A program made the position numbers and the translations under genes. A stretch of DNA of 64,000 nucleotides from contig NZ_VOAZ01000001.1 of assembly GCF_008369115.1 (NCBI RefSeq), positions 992,001 through 1,056,000 of the forward strand, written 5' to 3'. The notes under the pieces were generated by a model. That model was not told the DNA's origin, made no database searches, and saw nothing but the letters and a program-made list of their open reading frames with translations. Shown here one piece after another: positions 54,671-63,398 of this stretch; within the stretch, counting starts at the first letter, position 1; every line of letters starts with the position of its first letter. This stretch comes from Psychrobacter sp. ANT_WB68. GTDB lineage: Bacteria; Pseudomonadota; Gammaproteobacteria; Pseudomonadales; Moraxellaceae.

Positions 54671-55843
54671 TCAAACCTCAGCCGCTAGTTGCTGAGTATA
54701 CTGAGCCAAGGCGTCAAGCTTCATTAAGGCGTCACCATTTTGAATGACTTTTTGTGCGCGGCTTACACCATTGGGATAATTACTGGCAAGCCCTGCGGTA
54801 TATATCGCCGCACCGGCATTTAACGCAATCATATCACGGGCTTTTAGAACAGCGCGATCATTAGTATCTTCACCCGATAAAGCGGCACGAATCAGCTCAA
54901 GACTCTGTGATGGGGAATCGACATCAAGCCCAATAAGAGTTTGTGACTCGACGCCTGCATCTTCTGGCATCATCTCATAGACGGAGATTTCACCATCTTT
55001 TAACTCAGCTACCGTGGTTGAGGTGGCCAGACTGATTTCATCCAAACCATCTTTTGCACCGACCACCATCACATGGCGCGCGCCTAAGTTTTTCATCACT
55101 TTTGCTAAAGGCTCACATAACTGCGCGGTAAAGACGCCGATGACAAGATTTGGTGTGCCAGCAGGGTTGGTGAGTGGACCTAAAATATTAAAAATCGTCC
55201 GCGCTTTTAGCTCACGGCGTACTGGATTGGCATAACGCATCGCACTATGATGATTGGGGGCAAATAAGAAACCAATGCCTTGATTTTCGATACACTGCTG
55301 CGCTTGTTCAGGGGTCAGGGAGAGACTAATGCCTGCTTGCTCAAGTAAGTCTGAGCTACCAGATTTGGTCGAGACCCCGCGGTTACCATGCTTAGCAACT
55401 TGGGCACCTGCTGCGGCTGCTACCAATGCTGAAGCTGTCGATACGTTAAATAAATTGGCACCATCACCCCCAGTACCAACGATATCCACCATATATTCGC
55501 AGTCTTTTGGGCTAATATTGGCAGCTAAAGCACGCATGGCACTCGCTGAGGCGGTAATCTCGTCAATCGACTCACCTTTCATACGCAGACCGGTCAAAAT
55601 CGCTCCCATCATGGCATCGCTACATCTGCCTTGCATAATGATGAGCATTACTTGATACATCTCATCAAAGGTCAGATCAATATGCTGAAAAATTCTGCCC
55701 AAAGCGGTGGTTAGTAGCTTATGAATACTCTCATCAGACAGCTGATTGATGGCTTCAGCGGTTTGTTGGGTTTCACTATTTTTATCGCCTTGATTACCGT
55801 GATTCATAGTTAATTTTGCAGCCTGCATTGTCGCAGTGGTCAT
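54671..55843 (-). CDS. trpD: Anthranilate phosphoribosyltransferase
   Basis: TrpD joins anthranilate and PRPP. The PRPP site GTGGDGANLFNVST and the anthranilate-side KHGNRGVSTKSGSSDLLE are present, as are NPVRRELKARTIFNILGPLTNP and the ExxL-type acid region. At 390 residues it is longer than the usual 340 because of an N-terminal stretch of about 35 polar residues. It is a free TrpD, not fused to TrpG. Second gene of the trpGDC unit. Confidence 0.96.
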   Translation of the reverse strand: MTTATMQAAKLTMNHGNQGDKNSETQQTAEAINQLSDESIHKLLTTALGRIFQHIDLTFDEMYQVMLIIMQGRCSDAMMGAILTGLRMKGESIDEITASASAMRALAANISPKDCEYMVDIVGTGGDGANLFNVSTASALVAAAAGAQVAKHGNRGVSTKSGSSDLLEQAGISLSLTPEQAQQCIENQGIGFLFAPNHHSAMRYANPVRRELKARTIFNILGPLTNPAGTPNLVIGVFTAQLCEPLAKVMKNLGARHVMVVGAKDGLDEISLATSTTVAELKDGEISVYEMMPEDAGVESQTLIGLDVDSPSQSLELIRAALSGEDTNDRAVLKARDMIALNAGAAIYTAGLASNYPNGVSRAQKVIQNGDALMKLDALAQYTQQLAAEV

Positions 55844-55957
55844 AATATTCTCACTTATTATTATCTTTTATAATTATCGTATCGATGAATTTGGTTAAAT
55901 AGAGTATGTATCTTAAAACAGCCAACATACTCTTAATGAAGTCGCTCTTAAAAACAG

Positions 55958-56581
55958 CTATCCTACTTGCGGTAGCTCATCTGAGGCTATCACCGCTAAG
56001 TGATGCGCTTGCAAAAAGTTATTAAGCAGTTGATAACCTGCTTCGCTTAAAATCGATTCAGGATGAAACTGAACGCCTTCAATCGCGAACTCACGGTGAC
56101 GAATGCCCATGATGGCTTCGATACTACCGTCCGCATTTTGTGTCCAAGCGCTGACTTCAAAGCAGTCGGGTAAGCTGGACTTTTCAAGCACCAGCGAATG
56201 ATAACGGGTAAACTGTGCTGGATTGGGCAAATTGACAAACGCGCCTTGTCCATGATGATAAATAGCGGATAAACGCCCGTGCATCACCTCGCTTGCTTTC
56301 ACGACTTTACCGCCAAACGCTTGTCCAATAGCCTGATGACCCAAGCAAATACCTAATATTGGGATCATGCCCTTAAAAGTCTCAATCACCTCTAACGATA
56401 TACCAGCGCGATCAGGGTCGCAGGGTCCGGGACCAATAACAATGGCATCTGGGGCAAGTGCTTTAATCTCATCAATGCTGATCTCATCATTACGCCAAAC
56501 TGTGATGTCCTGCTGCAATTCGCCGAAGTACTGTACAATATTGTAGGTAAAGCTGTCGTAATTATCGATCATCAAAATCAT
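55958..56581 (-). CDS. trpG: Anthranilate synthase component II (glutamine amidotransferase)
   Basis: The glutaminase subunit that gives ammonia to TrpE. The catalytic Cys79 is in GICLGHQ; the His and Glu are in VQFHPESIL. The N-terminus [11 protein letters not shown] at ATG 56581 is the family standard, so the longer frame to 56626 is rejected. In many bacteria the same subunit also serves PabB for folate synthesis; since pabA-like and trpG-like sequences are hard to tell apart, a shared role is possible. trpE is not in the window; a separate trpE is typical of Pseudomonas and Acinetobacter. Confidence 0.94.
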   Translation of the reverse strand: MILMIDNYDSFTYNIVQYFGELQQDITVWRNDEISIDEIKALAPDAIVIGPGPCDPDRAGISLEVIETFKGMIPILGICLGHQAIGQAFGGKVVKASEVMHGRLSAIYHHGQGAFVNLPNPAQFTRYHSLVLEKSSLPDCFEVSAWTQNADGSIEAIMGIRHREFAIEGVQFHPESILSEAGYQLLNNFLQAHHLAVIASDELPQVG

Positions 56582-56779
56582 TATATCTTCAACTCGTTGA
56601 TTTTCTGGTACTTTACTATCTTGCACTTAATTATGAGGATTGTTTATGGTTATTTATAAAGCGAAGCCGTTTCTATAATGCTAAATCGTTTTTTAATCTT
56701 GCTATATTAAACGTCGTTATCTTAACACTATTTTACCATCTATCAAATGCCGCTCAGTGGCACTATGATTGATAATATA

Positions 56780-56796
56780 TGCACCATAAAGGTGCG
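56780..56796. promoter_or_regulatory. NtrC-type site 1 for glnA
   Basis: TGCACCATAAAGGTGCG fits the NtrC pattern GCACCA-N3-TGGTGC with one mismatch. It lies about 245 bases before the predicted start point, within the range of enhancer-like action. Confidence 0.65.
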
Positions 56797-56877
56797 AAAT
56801 TTACTAAGAAAGCGCTAATTACTGCTCATTTATAGTGCTGTTATTGTTTTGTTATACATTTACAATTGATGGTTAAA

Positions 56878-56890
56878 CACCACAGTGGTG
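56878..56890. promoter_or_regulatory. NtrC-type site 2 for glnA
   Basis: CACCACAGTGGTG is a perfect palindrome that matches the NtrC core CACCA-N3-TGGTG exactly. It is about 98 bases after site 1 and about 150 bases before the predicted start point. Confidence 0.65.
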
Positions 56891-57006
56891 ATGCCAATCA
56901 CTTGCTAATACATCAGGATATTTTTTATAAGTATTTGTATTTGCTATCAATACTTGTGGACTATGACTTTTTGTTATATTGAGGGTTTGATGACTGCAGT
57001 CAAAAT

Positions 57007-57022
57007 TGGCATAGGAGTTGCA
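57007..57022 (+). promoter_or_regulatory. Sigma54 (RpoN) promoter of glnA
   Basis: TGGCAT-AGGAG-TTGCA matches the consensus TGGCAC-N5-TTGCA with one change, and keeps the invariant GG and GC ten bases apart. Transcription should begin near 57033. Together with two upstream NtrC-type sites this predicts induction by nitrogen limitation. Confidence 0.72.
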
Positions 57023-57362
57023 GCTCTCACAAGTGTTAGTAGCCGCCGCTACTGAGCAATGTAAGGTTTAATTACTAATATGCATTTGAAGAGTTCAGCA
57101 TTATGAGTCAGATGTTGCTAAAATAGCCCCTGCTTTTATTCGGTTAAGAAAAATTAGCCGTTGATAATAAAGAAATGCACTGATTAACCAATGATGAATG
57201 TTCTAAATATATCGCTAAGTCCCAGCATAATAGGAACAATACGATTTATTTTTAGCTCAGTTTTATAAATAGATTTTAAAGTTTTTAAGAATTTCGCAGT
57301 TTAGATTTTTTTCATCCTAAGTCTTAATTTAAATACCATGATAACCACAAGGGAAACTATTT

Positions 57363-58772
57363 ATGTCAAATAAATTACTTGATCTGATTAAATCATCCAA
57401 TGCCAAATGGGTCGATTTTCGTTTCACTGATACGCGCGGTAAAGAGCATCACATGACTTTTCCGGCGCACAGCGTTGATGAAGAAGTGATGGAAGATGGC
57501 AAAATGTTTGACGGCTCATCGATTGCTGGCTGGAAAGGTATCGAAGCCTCCGATATGATTTTGCGGCCTGATCCAGAAACCGCCTTTATCGACCCGTTTT
57601 TTGATGCAGTTACTGTGGTTGTGACCTGTGACATTATCGAGCCATCAACGCTACAAGGCTATGATCGTGACCCACGCTCTATCGCTCGCCGTGCTGAAGA
57701 GTATTTAAAATCGACTGGCATTGGCGACACGGCTTTTTTTGGTCCTGAGCCTGAGTTTTTTGTATTTGATGAAGTGAAATGGTCCGTCAACATGTCTGGC
57801 GTCAGCCATGAAATCGTCGCTGAAGAAGCCGCTTGGTCGACCAATAAAGACTATGAGTGGGGCAACATGGGGCATCGCCCGCGCGTTAAGGGTGGCTATG
57901 TACCAGTACCGCCGGTTGATAGCTCACAAGATATGCGTGCGGTGATGTGCGATCGTATCGAAGATATGATTGGCGAAGGTTGCATTGAGGTGCATCATCA
58001 TGAAGTTACTCCTTGCCAGCTAGAGATTGGCGTTGCTTTTAATACGTTAGTTCGCAAGGCGGATGAAGTACAAAAGCTCAAGTACGCAGTACATAACGTT
58101 GCCCATCAGTTTGGTAAAACCGCAACCTTTATGCCAAAACCTATCGTTGGTGATAATGGTTCTGGCATGCACGTGCATATTTCTATCTCAAAAGACGGTG
58201 TCAATACTTTCTCAGGCGATGAATATGCTGGTCTTTCAGAAACCGCGCTATACTTTATCGGCGGTGTTATCAAACATGCGCGTGCATTAAATGCGATTAC
58301 CAACCCATCGACCAACAGCTATAAGCGCCTAGTGCCACATTATGAAGCGCCTATTAAATTGGCATATTCAGCGTCTAATCGCTCAGCCTCTATCCGTATC
58401 CCGCATGTTAGCAGCCCAAAAGCGGTGCGTGTTGAAGCACGTTTCCCTGATCCAGCAGCTAACCCATACCTAGCGTTTGCGGCGTTGCTCATGGCAGGTC
58501 TTGACGGTATTCAAAACAAAATGCATCCAGGTGAAGCCGCTGATAAAAACTTGTATGACTTGCCACCAGAAGAAGAAGCACTCATTCCAACGGTTGCTGA
58601 AAACTTAGAAGTAGCGCTACAGGCGTTAAAAGATGATCATGAGTTCTTATTAAAAGGTGACGTCTTCACTAAAGAGATGTTAGAAGCCTATATTGCACTG
58701 AAGCAAGAAGAAGTGCAGCGTGTCAACATTACTGTACATCCTGTTGAGTTTGACTTGTACTATAGCTGCTAA
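57363..58772 (+). CDS. glnA: Glutamine synthetase type I
   Basis: GlnA makes glutamine from glutamate, ammonia and ATP; it forms dodecamers. Visible are [16 protein letters not shown] (beta-grasp loop), [12 protein letters not shown] with metal-binding Glu, [27 protein letters not shown], and [10 protein letters not shown]. Tyr398 in NLYDLPPEE is the adenylylation target of GlnE, so control is of the beta type. Length is 469 residues as in E. coli. The AAGGGAAAC before the ATG and the sigma54/NtrC module fit a main nitrogen-assimilation enzyme. ntrB and ntrC do not follow. Confidence 0.98.
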   Translation: MSNKLLDLIKSSNAKWVDFRFTDTRGKEHHMTFPAHSVDEEVMEDGKMFDGSSIAGWKGIEASDMILRPDPETAFIDPFFDAVTVVVTCDIIEPSTLQGYDRDPRSIARRAEEYLKSTGIGDTAFFGPEPEFFVFDEVKWSVNMSGVSHEIVAEEAAWSTNKDYEWGNMGHRPRVKGGYVPVPPVDSSQDMRAVMCDRIEDMIGEGCIEVHHHEVTPCQLEIGVAFNTLVRKADEVQKLKYAVHNVAHQFGKTATFMPKPIVGDNGSGMHVHISISKDGVNTFSGDEYAGLSETALYFIGGVIKHARALNAITNPSTNSYKRLVPHYEAPIKLAYSASNRSASIRIPHVSSPKAVRVEARFPDPAANPYLAFAALLMAGLDGIQNKMHPGEAADKNLYDLPPEEEALIPTVAENLEVALQALKDDHEFLLKGDVFTKEMLEAYIALKQEEVQRVNITVHPVEFDLYYSC

Positions 58773-58803
58773 TCTGTAGTTAACACGCCAAATTCTCGAT
58801 AAA

Positions 58804-58842
58804 CAAAAAACCAGTTAAGTAATTCTTAGCTGGTTTTTTTTG
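58804..58842 (+). terminator. Terminator of glnA
   Basis: AAAAAACCAG (58805-58814) pairs with CTGGTTTTTT (58830-58839) with a partly paired inner part; T-tract to 58841. Confidence 0.88.
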
Positions 58843-58966
58843 TTCAATCAAAGTGCGAGTTTAATTGGTCAATTTAGTGTGAAGTCATTGCTGATTTAAT
58901 GTTAAAAATATCGCATAATGGTTTCATCTATATGTTAATAATAAATATCTACTAGGCTAACTGACT

Positions 58967-59776
58967 ATGATTGCATCATTAAAAAGTACTGTTTTAAATA
59001 AAGGGTTGCCGCTAAGTTTGCTGACAGGGCTGCTCATTTGCACAGCTAGTCTCTACGCACCGATGACAAATGCCGCCGCTATTTACAAAGTTGTCGATGA
59101 GAAGACCGGTCAAGTGACCTTTACCGACCGACCGCAAAACTACGAACAGCAAGCTGGCAAACAAATTAGCCAAACCAGTGTGATGACTGGCAATGATAGT
59201 GTGGGTGCAAGCAGTTCTAGTCAAACAAGTAATACGAATAATCAGCCTGTCAGTACCACCAAAGCGCCTGCTGCGCCTAGCACCACTGCTAACAGTGACT
59301 CAACCGTTAATAAAGCACCCATTAATTATCAGCTGACGATGACAGAGCCTAGCGAAGAACGGGCGTATCGTCGTCCAGTACAAAGTATTGATGTGAAGGT
59401 GCAAGTAAAACCTGCGCTACAAGCGGGCGATACTGCGAGCATTTACTTAGATGGTAACGAAGTGGCGCAGGGTTTGAGCGCCTCGATTGCAACCGTCGAT
59501 ATTTTGCCGGGTACACATAGCGTCAAGGCGGTGATAAAAAACAAAAAAGGGCAAATATCAAAACAGGTTGAACGTACCGTCTATGTCATCCAAAACACGC
59601 AAACTTTGCAAAAAAATAAAAAAATAGCAGAACAGCTTTTGGCGTATCAGCGCCTACCTTGGCATCAAAAAGTACTACTAAAAATGCGTCAAGACGGCAA
59701 GCAACCGAATATGCAATCATTTACTAAGCCAATCGCTGATAAACCCATGACGCTTGAACAGCCAGTAATAAAATAA
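58967..59776 (+). CDS. Exported DUF4124 protein with C-terminal Ig-like domain
   Basis: A 269-residue secreted protein. The signal peptide ends near NAAA (about residue 38); then comes a DUF4124 segment (IYKVVDEKTGQVTFTDRPQ, about 39-57). A Ser/Thr/Asn linker (about 75-120) leads to a beta-rich domain (about 130-205) with the pattern YLDGNEVAQG, ILPGTHSVKAVIKN, typical of PEGA/Ig-like extracellular modules. A basic helical tail ends the protein. DUF4124 proteins are envelope proteins of unknown role; a glnA neighbour with this domain is also known to me in related genera. No function is proposed. Confidence 0.85.
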   Translation: MIASLKSTVLNKGLPLSLLTGLLICTASLYAPMTNAAAIYKVVDEKTGQVTFTDRPQNYEQQAGKQISQTSVMTGNDSVGASSSSQTSNTNNQPVSTTKAPAAPSTTANSDSTVNKAPINYQLTMTEPSEERAYRRPVQSIDVKVQVKPALQAGDTASIYLDGNEVAQGLSASIATVDILPGTHSVKAVIKNKKGQISKQVERTVYVIQNTQTLQKNKKIAEQLLAYQRLPWHQKVLLKMRQDGKQPNMQSFTKPIADKPMTLEQPVIK

Positions 59777-59861
59777 CTTGTTGTACATGTGTCAATGATG
59801 AATAAGTATAGATACTTATACCAGATAGATTAAAATTATTAGTCAATTTCTTCTATATAAA

Positions 59862-59897
59862 ATAAAGGCAATCGCTGACTACAGCGATTGCCTTTAT
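59862..59897. terminator. Bidirectional terminator
   Basis: ATAAAGGCAATCGCTG (59862-59877) pairs perfectly with 59882-59897 around ACTA. It serves the convergent DUF4124 and SIMPL genes. Confidence 0.9.
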
Positions 59898-59935
59898 ATT
59901 TATAAAAATATTTATTAAGCCTATCTATTTTCAGC

Positions 59936-60652
59936 TTATTTGGCCAGTTCAATCGTACCATTCGCAGTCACTGAGATGGTACTGTTACCCGATTCAAAGC
60001 TTTGGCTAGGCACTGAGGCATCCGCCGATTCAGCTTTCATATTCATAGCGCCATACATAGGACGAGGGTAGTTGCTGCCAGTGTTTAGGTTGACATTGAC
60101 CACACGATAGCTACGAGCATCCCATGCACGAGTCAGGTTCTTTGCTTGCTGCTGAAAGGCGCGAGAAGCATCCGTCATAAGCTTTTGCTCTAGCGCATCT
60201 TTTTTAGCATCTGAAACCCCAAAGTTTAGGTTTTCCATCACTAAGGTTTCTTGCAGGTCTGCAATCAGCTGACTGGTCGCGGCAAAGTCGGTACTTTTCA
60301 GATCTATATTTGCCTGTCCTGTCCAGCCGATGATTTTGTTATTTTTATCGTAGCGTGGATAGGTACGTTGTTGTCCTGTGCTGACGGTGACAGTCGGGTA
60401 GCGCTTAGCGATTTTTAAGGCATTATTAATTGAAGTGTTCAGTGTGGTTGCCAATGCTTTGGCATCGGTTGCCTGCGCTTTTTTATATAAGCTGGCAGTG
60501 ACCTCATCGTTTTGAATCTCTTCTTTTACTTCTGCCTGAAAAGTAAGTTGGTCATAGCCGGTTGGCGCTGCTTGGGCGCTACCCATCATCGCTGTCAGTA
60601 GGGCGGCTGTCCCGGTAGCAAGTACTGCTTTGTTCATCCAAATGTTTTTCAT
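59936..60652 (-). CDS. SIMPL-domain (DUF541) periplasmic protein
   Basis: A 238-residue exported protein: signal peptide (about 1-28, ending SAQA), then a SIMPL domain. Typical are the alternating pattern of the N-terminal strand, the central segment YDKNNKIIGWTGQANIDLKS, and the late VVNVNLN together with the final strand ISVTANGTIEL. E. coli YggE, the best-known member, lowers oxidative stress damage. The first strand often begins with a conserved VSGEG-like motif, which is not visible here. The start ATG 60652 has AGGAG six bases upstream; the ATG at 60658 would touch it. Confidence 0.88.
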   Translation of the reverse strand: MKNIWMNKAVLATGTAALLTAMMGSAQAAPTGYDQLTFQAEVKEEIQNDEVTASLYKKAQATDAKALATTLNTSINNALKIAKRYPTVTVSTGQQRTYPRYDKNNKIIGWTGQANIDLKSTDFAATSQLIADLQETLVMENLNFGVSDAKKDALEQKLMTDASRAFQQQAKNLTRAWDARSYRVVNVNLNTGSNYPRPMYGAMNMKAESADASVPSQSFESGNSTISVTANGTIELAK

Positions 60653-60897
60653 AGTCATCTCCTAGTAAATAGTAATCATATTTATATGAGTCACATTGTT
60701 ATGATGCTCATTTTTATATCAGCTGCTGTTTGTGTTCATTTTTTATTCAACAGGCCTTGACTAAAATAGCAAAAATTAAACGGCTTGCTGTGAGAATTTT
60801 GTCACTTACGTTACGGGCTAGGTAGCTTTAGCAGTTCTTTACTACATGAAATTAGGGTTTTGTTTATGCTCTAAGGCAAACAGTTTTACGATGGGGG

Positions 60898-60925
60898 TTG
60901 TAATAATAAAAAATTCTTGTATAAT
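60898..60925 (+). promoter_or_regulatory. Sigma70 promoter of ffs
   Basis: TTGTAA (60898-60903) and TATAAT (60920-60925), 16 bases apart, lie about nine bases before the predicted 5' end of the 4.5S RNA. Confidence 0.75.
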
Positions 60926-60932
60926 CTGCAAC

Positions 60933-61047
60933 TGGTGGCTCCATTGGTAGCCTCGCAACATTGTTCTATGAATCCCGCCAGGACCGGAAGGTAGCAACGG
61001 TAATAGTTATAATGTGTGCCGAGGATGTGCTGATGGAGTCGCTTTTT
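60933..61047 (+). ncRNA. ffs: 4.5S signal recognition particle RNA
   Basis: The conserved SRP RNA tip is present: CAGGACCGGAAGGTAGCAAC (about 60979-60998), holding the GGAA tetraloop and the Ffh-binding internal loops, flanked by long arms. The outer stem pairs GGCTCCAT (about 60937-60944) with ATGGAGTC (about 61033-61040). A T-run at 61043-61050 ends it. It forms the ribonucleoprotein with Ffh that docks with FtsY. Ends are accurate to a few bases. Confidence 0.95.
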
Positions 61048-61139
61048 TTTGCCTGTAATTCCTTGATTTATATAGGATTAAGCCTAAAAAATCATATTTT
61101 GATGACCTCTTTGATTACCAATCGATAAAAAATAAGCAA

Positions 61140-61162
61140 AAAAAAGACCGCCTAAGCGGTCT
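61140..61162 (-). terminator. Terminator of the prophage early array
   Basis: AGACCGC (61145-61151) pairs with GCGGTCT (61156-61162); on the minus strand a T-run follows. The stop codon of the AlpA-like gene lies in the loop. Confidence 0.8.
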
Positions 61163-61367
61163 CATGTTCAAGTCTTCTGTTATATTCCAACAAATCACTA
61201 TTCCTAAAATAATTCTTACTAAATAATAATATTGGCTCTGGAAACTTTCCGTCTGTCCAATATCTTCTTAAAGTCGATGTGCTCACATCGTACAATTTTG
61301 CAACATTAGCCATTGTGGTAAATCCGTCTGGATTCAATCCTTCGATTTGGTCGTTTTGTTCAATCAT
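61152..61367 (-). CDS. AlpA/excisionase-like DNA-binding protein
   Basis: A 71-residue protein with a MerR-like winged helix-turn-helix: TTMANVAKLYDVSTSTLRRYW then FPEPILLFSKNYFRNSDL. This is the pattern of AlpA-type regulators and excisionases, where an R-L/W-I wing follows. It is the last gene of the array and lies next to ffs, the place expected for a recombination directionality factor. It overlaps the end of the DUF551 gene by eight bases, with GAGG ahead of its ATG. No integrase gene is found between it and ffs. The DNA-binding fold is likely; the role is inferred. Confidence 0.72.
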   Translation of the reverse strand: MIEQNDQIEGLNPDGFTTMANVAKLYDVSTSTLRRYWTDGKFPEPILLFSKNYFRNSDLLEYNRRLEHETA

Positions 61368-61638
61368 CTGTCGCCTCGCTTATCTGTAACTGCATCGCCA
61401 TCGCTTCATAAAGCGCTTTTGTCTCTATTGGCTGCCAGTAGTAAACATCGGTTAAAAAGTCACCGCCATTCTTTACATCGCCAAATCCAATCATTCCATC
61501 ATCATTAAAATATGGTGCATTAAAATATAACGAGTATTCAATATTAGCTTCTTCGCCATTATGTCGATAAACAATCACTTCTTGATGATGCGTTGGCAGC
61601 TTATCTTTAACGCTTATCCAGCCGTCTAAATCACTCAC
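61360..61638 (-). CDS. DUF551-like phage protein
   Basis: A 92-residue protein that starts SDLDGWISVKDKLPTHHQEVIVY, the hallmark of DUF551 proteins, common small prophage proteins of unknown function; the segment YYWQPIE matches the family's C-terminal end. The start is a GTG at 61638 with AAAGGAG seven bases upstream, not the TTG at 61644. It is tightly packed: two bases after the preceding 40-codon gene. Confidence 0.8.
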   Translation of the reverse strand: MSDLDGWISVKDKLPTHHQEVIVYRHNGEEANIEYSLYFNAPYFNDDGMIGFGDVKNGGDFLTDVYYWQPIETKALYEAMAMQLQISEATDD

Positions 61639-61640
61639 AA

Positions 61641-61763
61641 TCAATCTCCTTTATGCAAATTTTGCATAGTGCTACCACACGTAGGACACACGCTTGGTAA
61701 CCCTAAATCAATCTCTAGCAGCTCAGCGGCTATGGCGGTCATTTCTTCTTCGGTGTATTTCAT
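61641..61763 (-). CDS. 40-residue CxxC microprotein
   Basis: A short frame in the gap of the prophage array, too short for most gene callers. It starts at ATG 61763 with AAGGAA seven bases upstream, and ends two bases before the DUF551 start. The first 20 residues are acidic and helical (EEEMTAIAAELLEID). Then comes VCPTCGST, a CxxC zinc-knuckle-like pair (Cys26, Cys29), and a polar end with His36. Two Cys plus the His could bind a metal, perhaps in a dimer. Start, spacing and amino-acid pattern suggest a real gene. Function unknown. Confidence 0.65.
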   Translation of the reverse strand: MKYTEEEMTAIAAELLEIDLGLPSVCPTCGSTMQNLHKGD

Positions 61764-61774
61764 AATTCATTTCC

Positions 61775-62176
61775 TTATGCCATTTCGAATAGGTCGGGTT
61801 GAGCAATCGCTGCTCGCTGTTTTTTCTCTGCCTTCGGTTTGGTACCAATGCCTGATAGGTCAGAGCAGAACGTTTTACGGCAATACTCAAAAGTCTCTTC
61901 AAGTGACAACTCATTACCCAGTAGCTTTGATATCTGTTCACCAGTCGGATGAAGTATTCCGGTAGCATCTACGCCATTTATATAAAGCGATATAAATACA
62001 TTAGTTTCAGTTAAAGACATCAATAGCTTTTCAACGCTGTACTTTGAGTTATGGCGCGTTAGCCAAACTGTTTTATCGTACTTGGTGCCAAATAAGCCGC
62101 GCTTGCTTCTACTTGCATCACATTCATAAACAACACCGTTTGGCATCGTTACTTTGCTTTCAAAAGAGCCTTTCAT
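61775..62176 (-). CDS. Unknown phage protein ending in a clamp-binding-like motif
   Basis: A 133-residue protein of no family known to me. It begins with a beta-rich half (SKVTMPNGVVYECDASRSK), has a hydrophobic middle (VFISLYINGVDATG), then a helical stretch with EETFEYCRKTFC. A Lys-rich linker ends in AQPDLFEMA, where QPDLF (residues 126-130) fits the QxxLF-type consensus for binding the DNA polymerase sliding clamp. AAGGAG five bases before ATG 62176 supports the start; a GTG at 62182 is rejected. It lies directly after recT and exo in the same array, so a role in DNA replication or recombination is plausible. Confidence 0.75.
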   Translation of the reverse strand: MKGSFESKVTMPNGVVYECDASRSKRGLFGTKYDKTVWLTRHNSKYSVEKLLMSLTETNVFISLYINGVDATGILHPTGEQISKLLGNELSLEETFEYCRKTFCSDLSGIGTKPKAEKKQRAAIAQPDLFEMA

Positions 62177-62315
62177 GGTCACTCCTTAAAATTAGGTGTT
62201 TAGGACAGTGGGCATCGTCGCCTTGGTGCGCCTGAACTCAGACACGCATTTTATGAGCCGTCACCTCACCAACTAGCTAATACCTACTGGCCTAAACGGT
62301 TGACGTTATTTCTAA

Positions 62316-63362
62316 TTAACCTTTGGCACCAATATCTTCAGCGACAACATCCAGCGTGTCGTTTAGCATCTTGATATCGCCTTCGTCGAAGTCTTGCTTT
62401 TTGTCATCTATCAAGCCGCGCATGCGCTCAACATCATCCAGTGATTCACACGCTTTGACGTGCTTCATGATATTGTCGTATTCATCAGCTAAGATAATTG
62501 ACTGCTTTTGATCAGCAAGCGCTTGGCGTAGTTCGTCAACATCTTCACTCTTAATGTTGATAGCTTCATTTTCGACCATGGCTTTAATCTCTTGGCCAAT
62601 AGGACCAATCTGCTTAACATCAGTGATTTGCTCAATCGTGCCTAACAGTTCGCTCGTGTCGTAATACTCAATCACTGGTGCTTCAGCGGTCGCTTGCTTT
62701 GGCTTAACACGGTCAAGTAGGGCAGATGCACCAGCATTTTTAGCACTTGGCGTGATATTACGAGGCGCTTCATTACCGCGGTCAGCCAGTTCATCAGGTG
62801 TGTAAACACCCATGATTACGTCAGGGAAGTGCAAACGAGAGAATCGCTTGGCTGCTAGATATGCAAGCTGTTGGCGTGGGTCAGCAGCCCATAGCGGTGA
62901 GTTTCGGACAGTACCAACTTGCGCCATGGTTAAGCTAAGTTCGGTCGGCTCATCATCGCCAATCACTGTTGCACGACATATCACGCCAACGTCATCTGAC
63001 TTATCTTCTTTGCTCTTAACTTTTGACCAGTCACCAAAGTATTCAAACTTGATACGGTCACTAATAGGGGCGCGGTTATTGATAACTGCGATAACGAGCT
63101 GCGCCTCATAACCCAACGTACCACTGACTAGGTGAGTCTTTTGCGCTACTGCGAATGGGTCCATGCCCCAGCGTAAAGCTTGACCGATGACCGCAAAGCA
63201 ATCGCCTTCACTGCCTTGCAAGTGTTTTGGAATAGTGCACTTACCACTAGCCATAACCTGTGCTAGGCGATAACACTTATTGAACAGATTGTCATCAAGC
63301 GTGATTTGCTGTGGTGAATATTGTTGATCTTCCATTACTGCGATTTCGTTGTGGTTGTCCAT
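62316..63362 (-). CDS. recT: RecT-family single-strand annealing protein
   Basis: A 348-residue recombinase of the RecT type, which coats single strands left by the partner exonuclease and anneals them. Signs are the N-terminal block with ALRWGMDPFAVAQKTHLVSG and GYEAQLVIAVIN, then NSPLWAADPRQQLAYLAAKRF with HFPDVIMGVY. The last 120 residues are an acidic helical extension with many Asp, Glu and Lys, longer than in E. coli RecT (269). It follows the exonuclease gene by 36 bases. Part of a Red-like recombination pair of a prophage. Confidence 0.93.
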   Translation of the reverse strand: MDNHNEIAVMEDQQYSPQQITLDDNLFNKCYRLAQVMASGKCTIPKHLQGSEGDCFAVIGQALRWGMDPFAVAQKTHLVSGTLGYEAQLVIAVINNRAPISDRIKFEYFGDWSKVKSKEDKSDDVGVICRATVIGDDEPTELSLTMAQVGTVRNSPLWAADPRQQLAYLAAKRFSRLHFPDVIMGVYTPDELADRGNEAPRNITPSAKNAGASALLDRVKPKQATAEAPVIEYYDTSELLGTIEQITDVKQIGPIGQEIKAMVENEAINIKSEDVDELRQALADQKQSIILADEYDNIMKHVKACESLDDVERMRGLIDDKKQDFDEGDIKMLNDTLDVVAEDIGAKG

Positions 63363-63398
63363 GGTTTTATTCCTTATTTAGATGATTTAATAAAATTG

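Larger units (their letters stand above)
56582..57362. other. Long divergent region trpG / glnA
   Basis: About 780 bases. Its glnA half carries two NtrC-like sites and a sigma54 promoter (listed separately) and an untranslated leader of about 330 bases. A 21-codon frame overlapping the promoter (starts 56989) and a few shorter ones are not convincing genes. The trpG promoter should lie near 56630-56720. Confidence 0.6.

Noticed and set aside
56989..57054. 21-codon frame overlapping the sigma54 promoter of glnA
   Set aside because: The spacing from a GAGGG is poor, and the promoter match explains the sequence better. If it proved translated, the promoter call would weaken.
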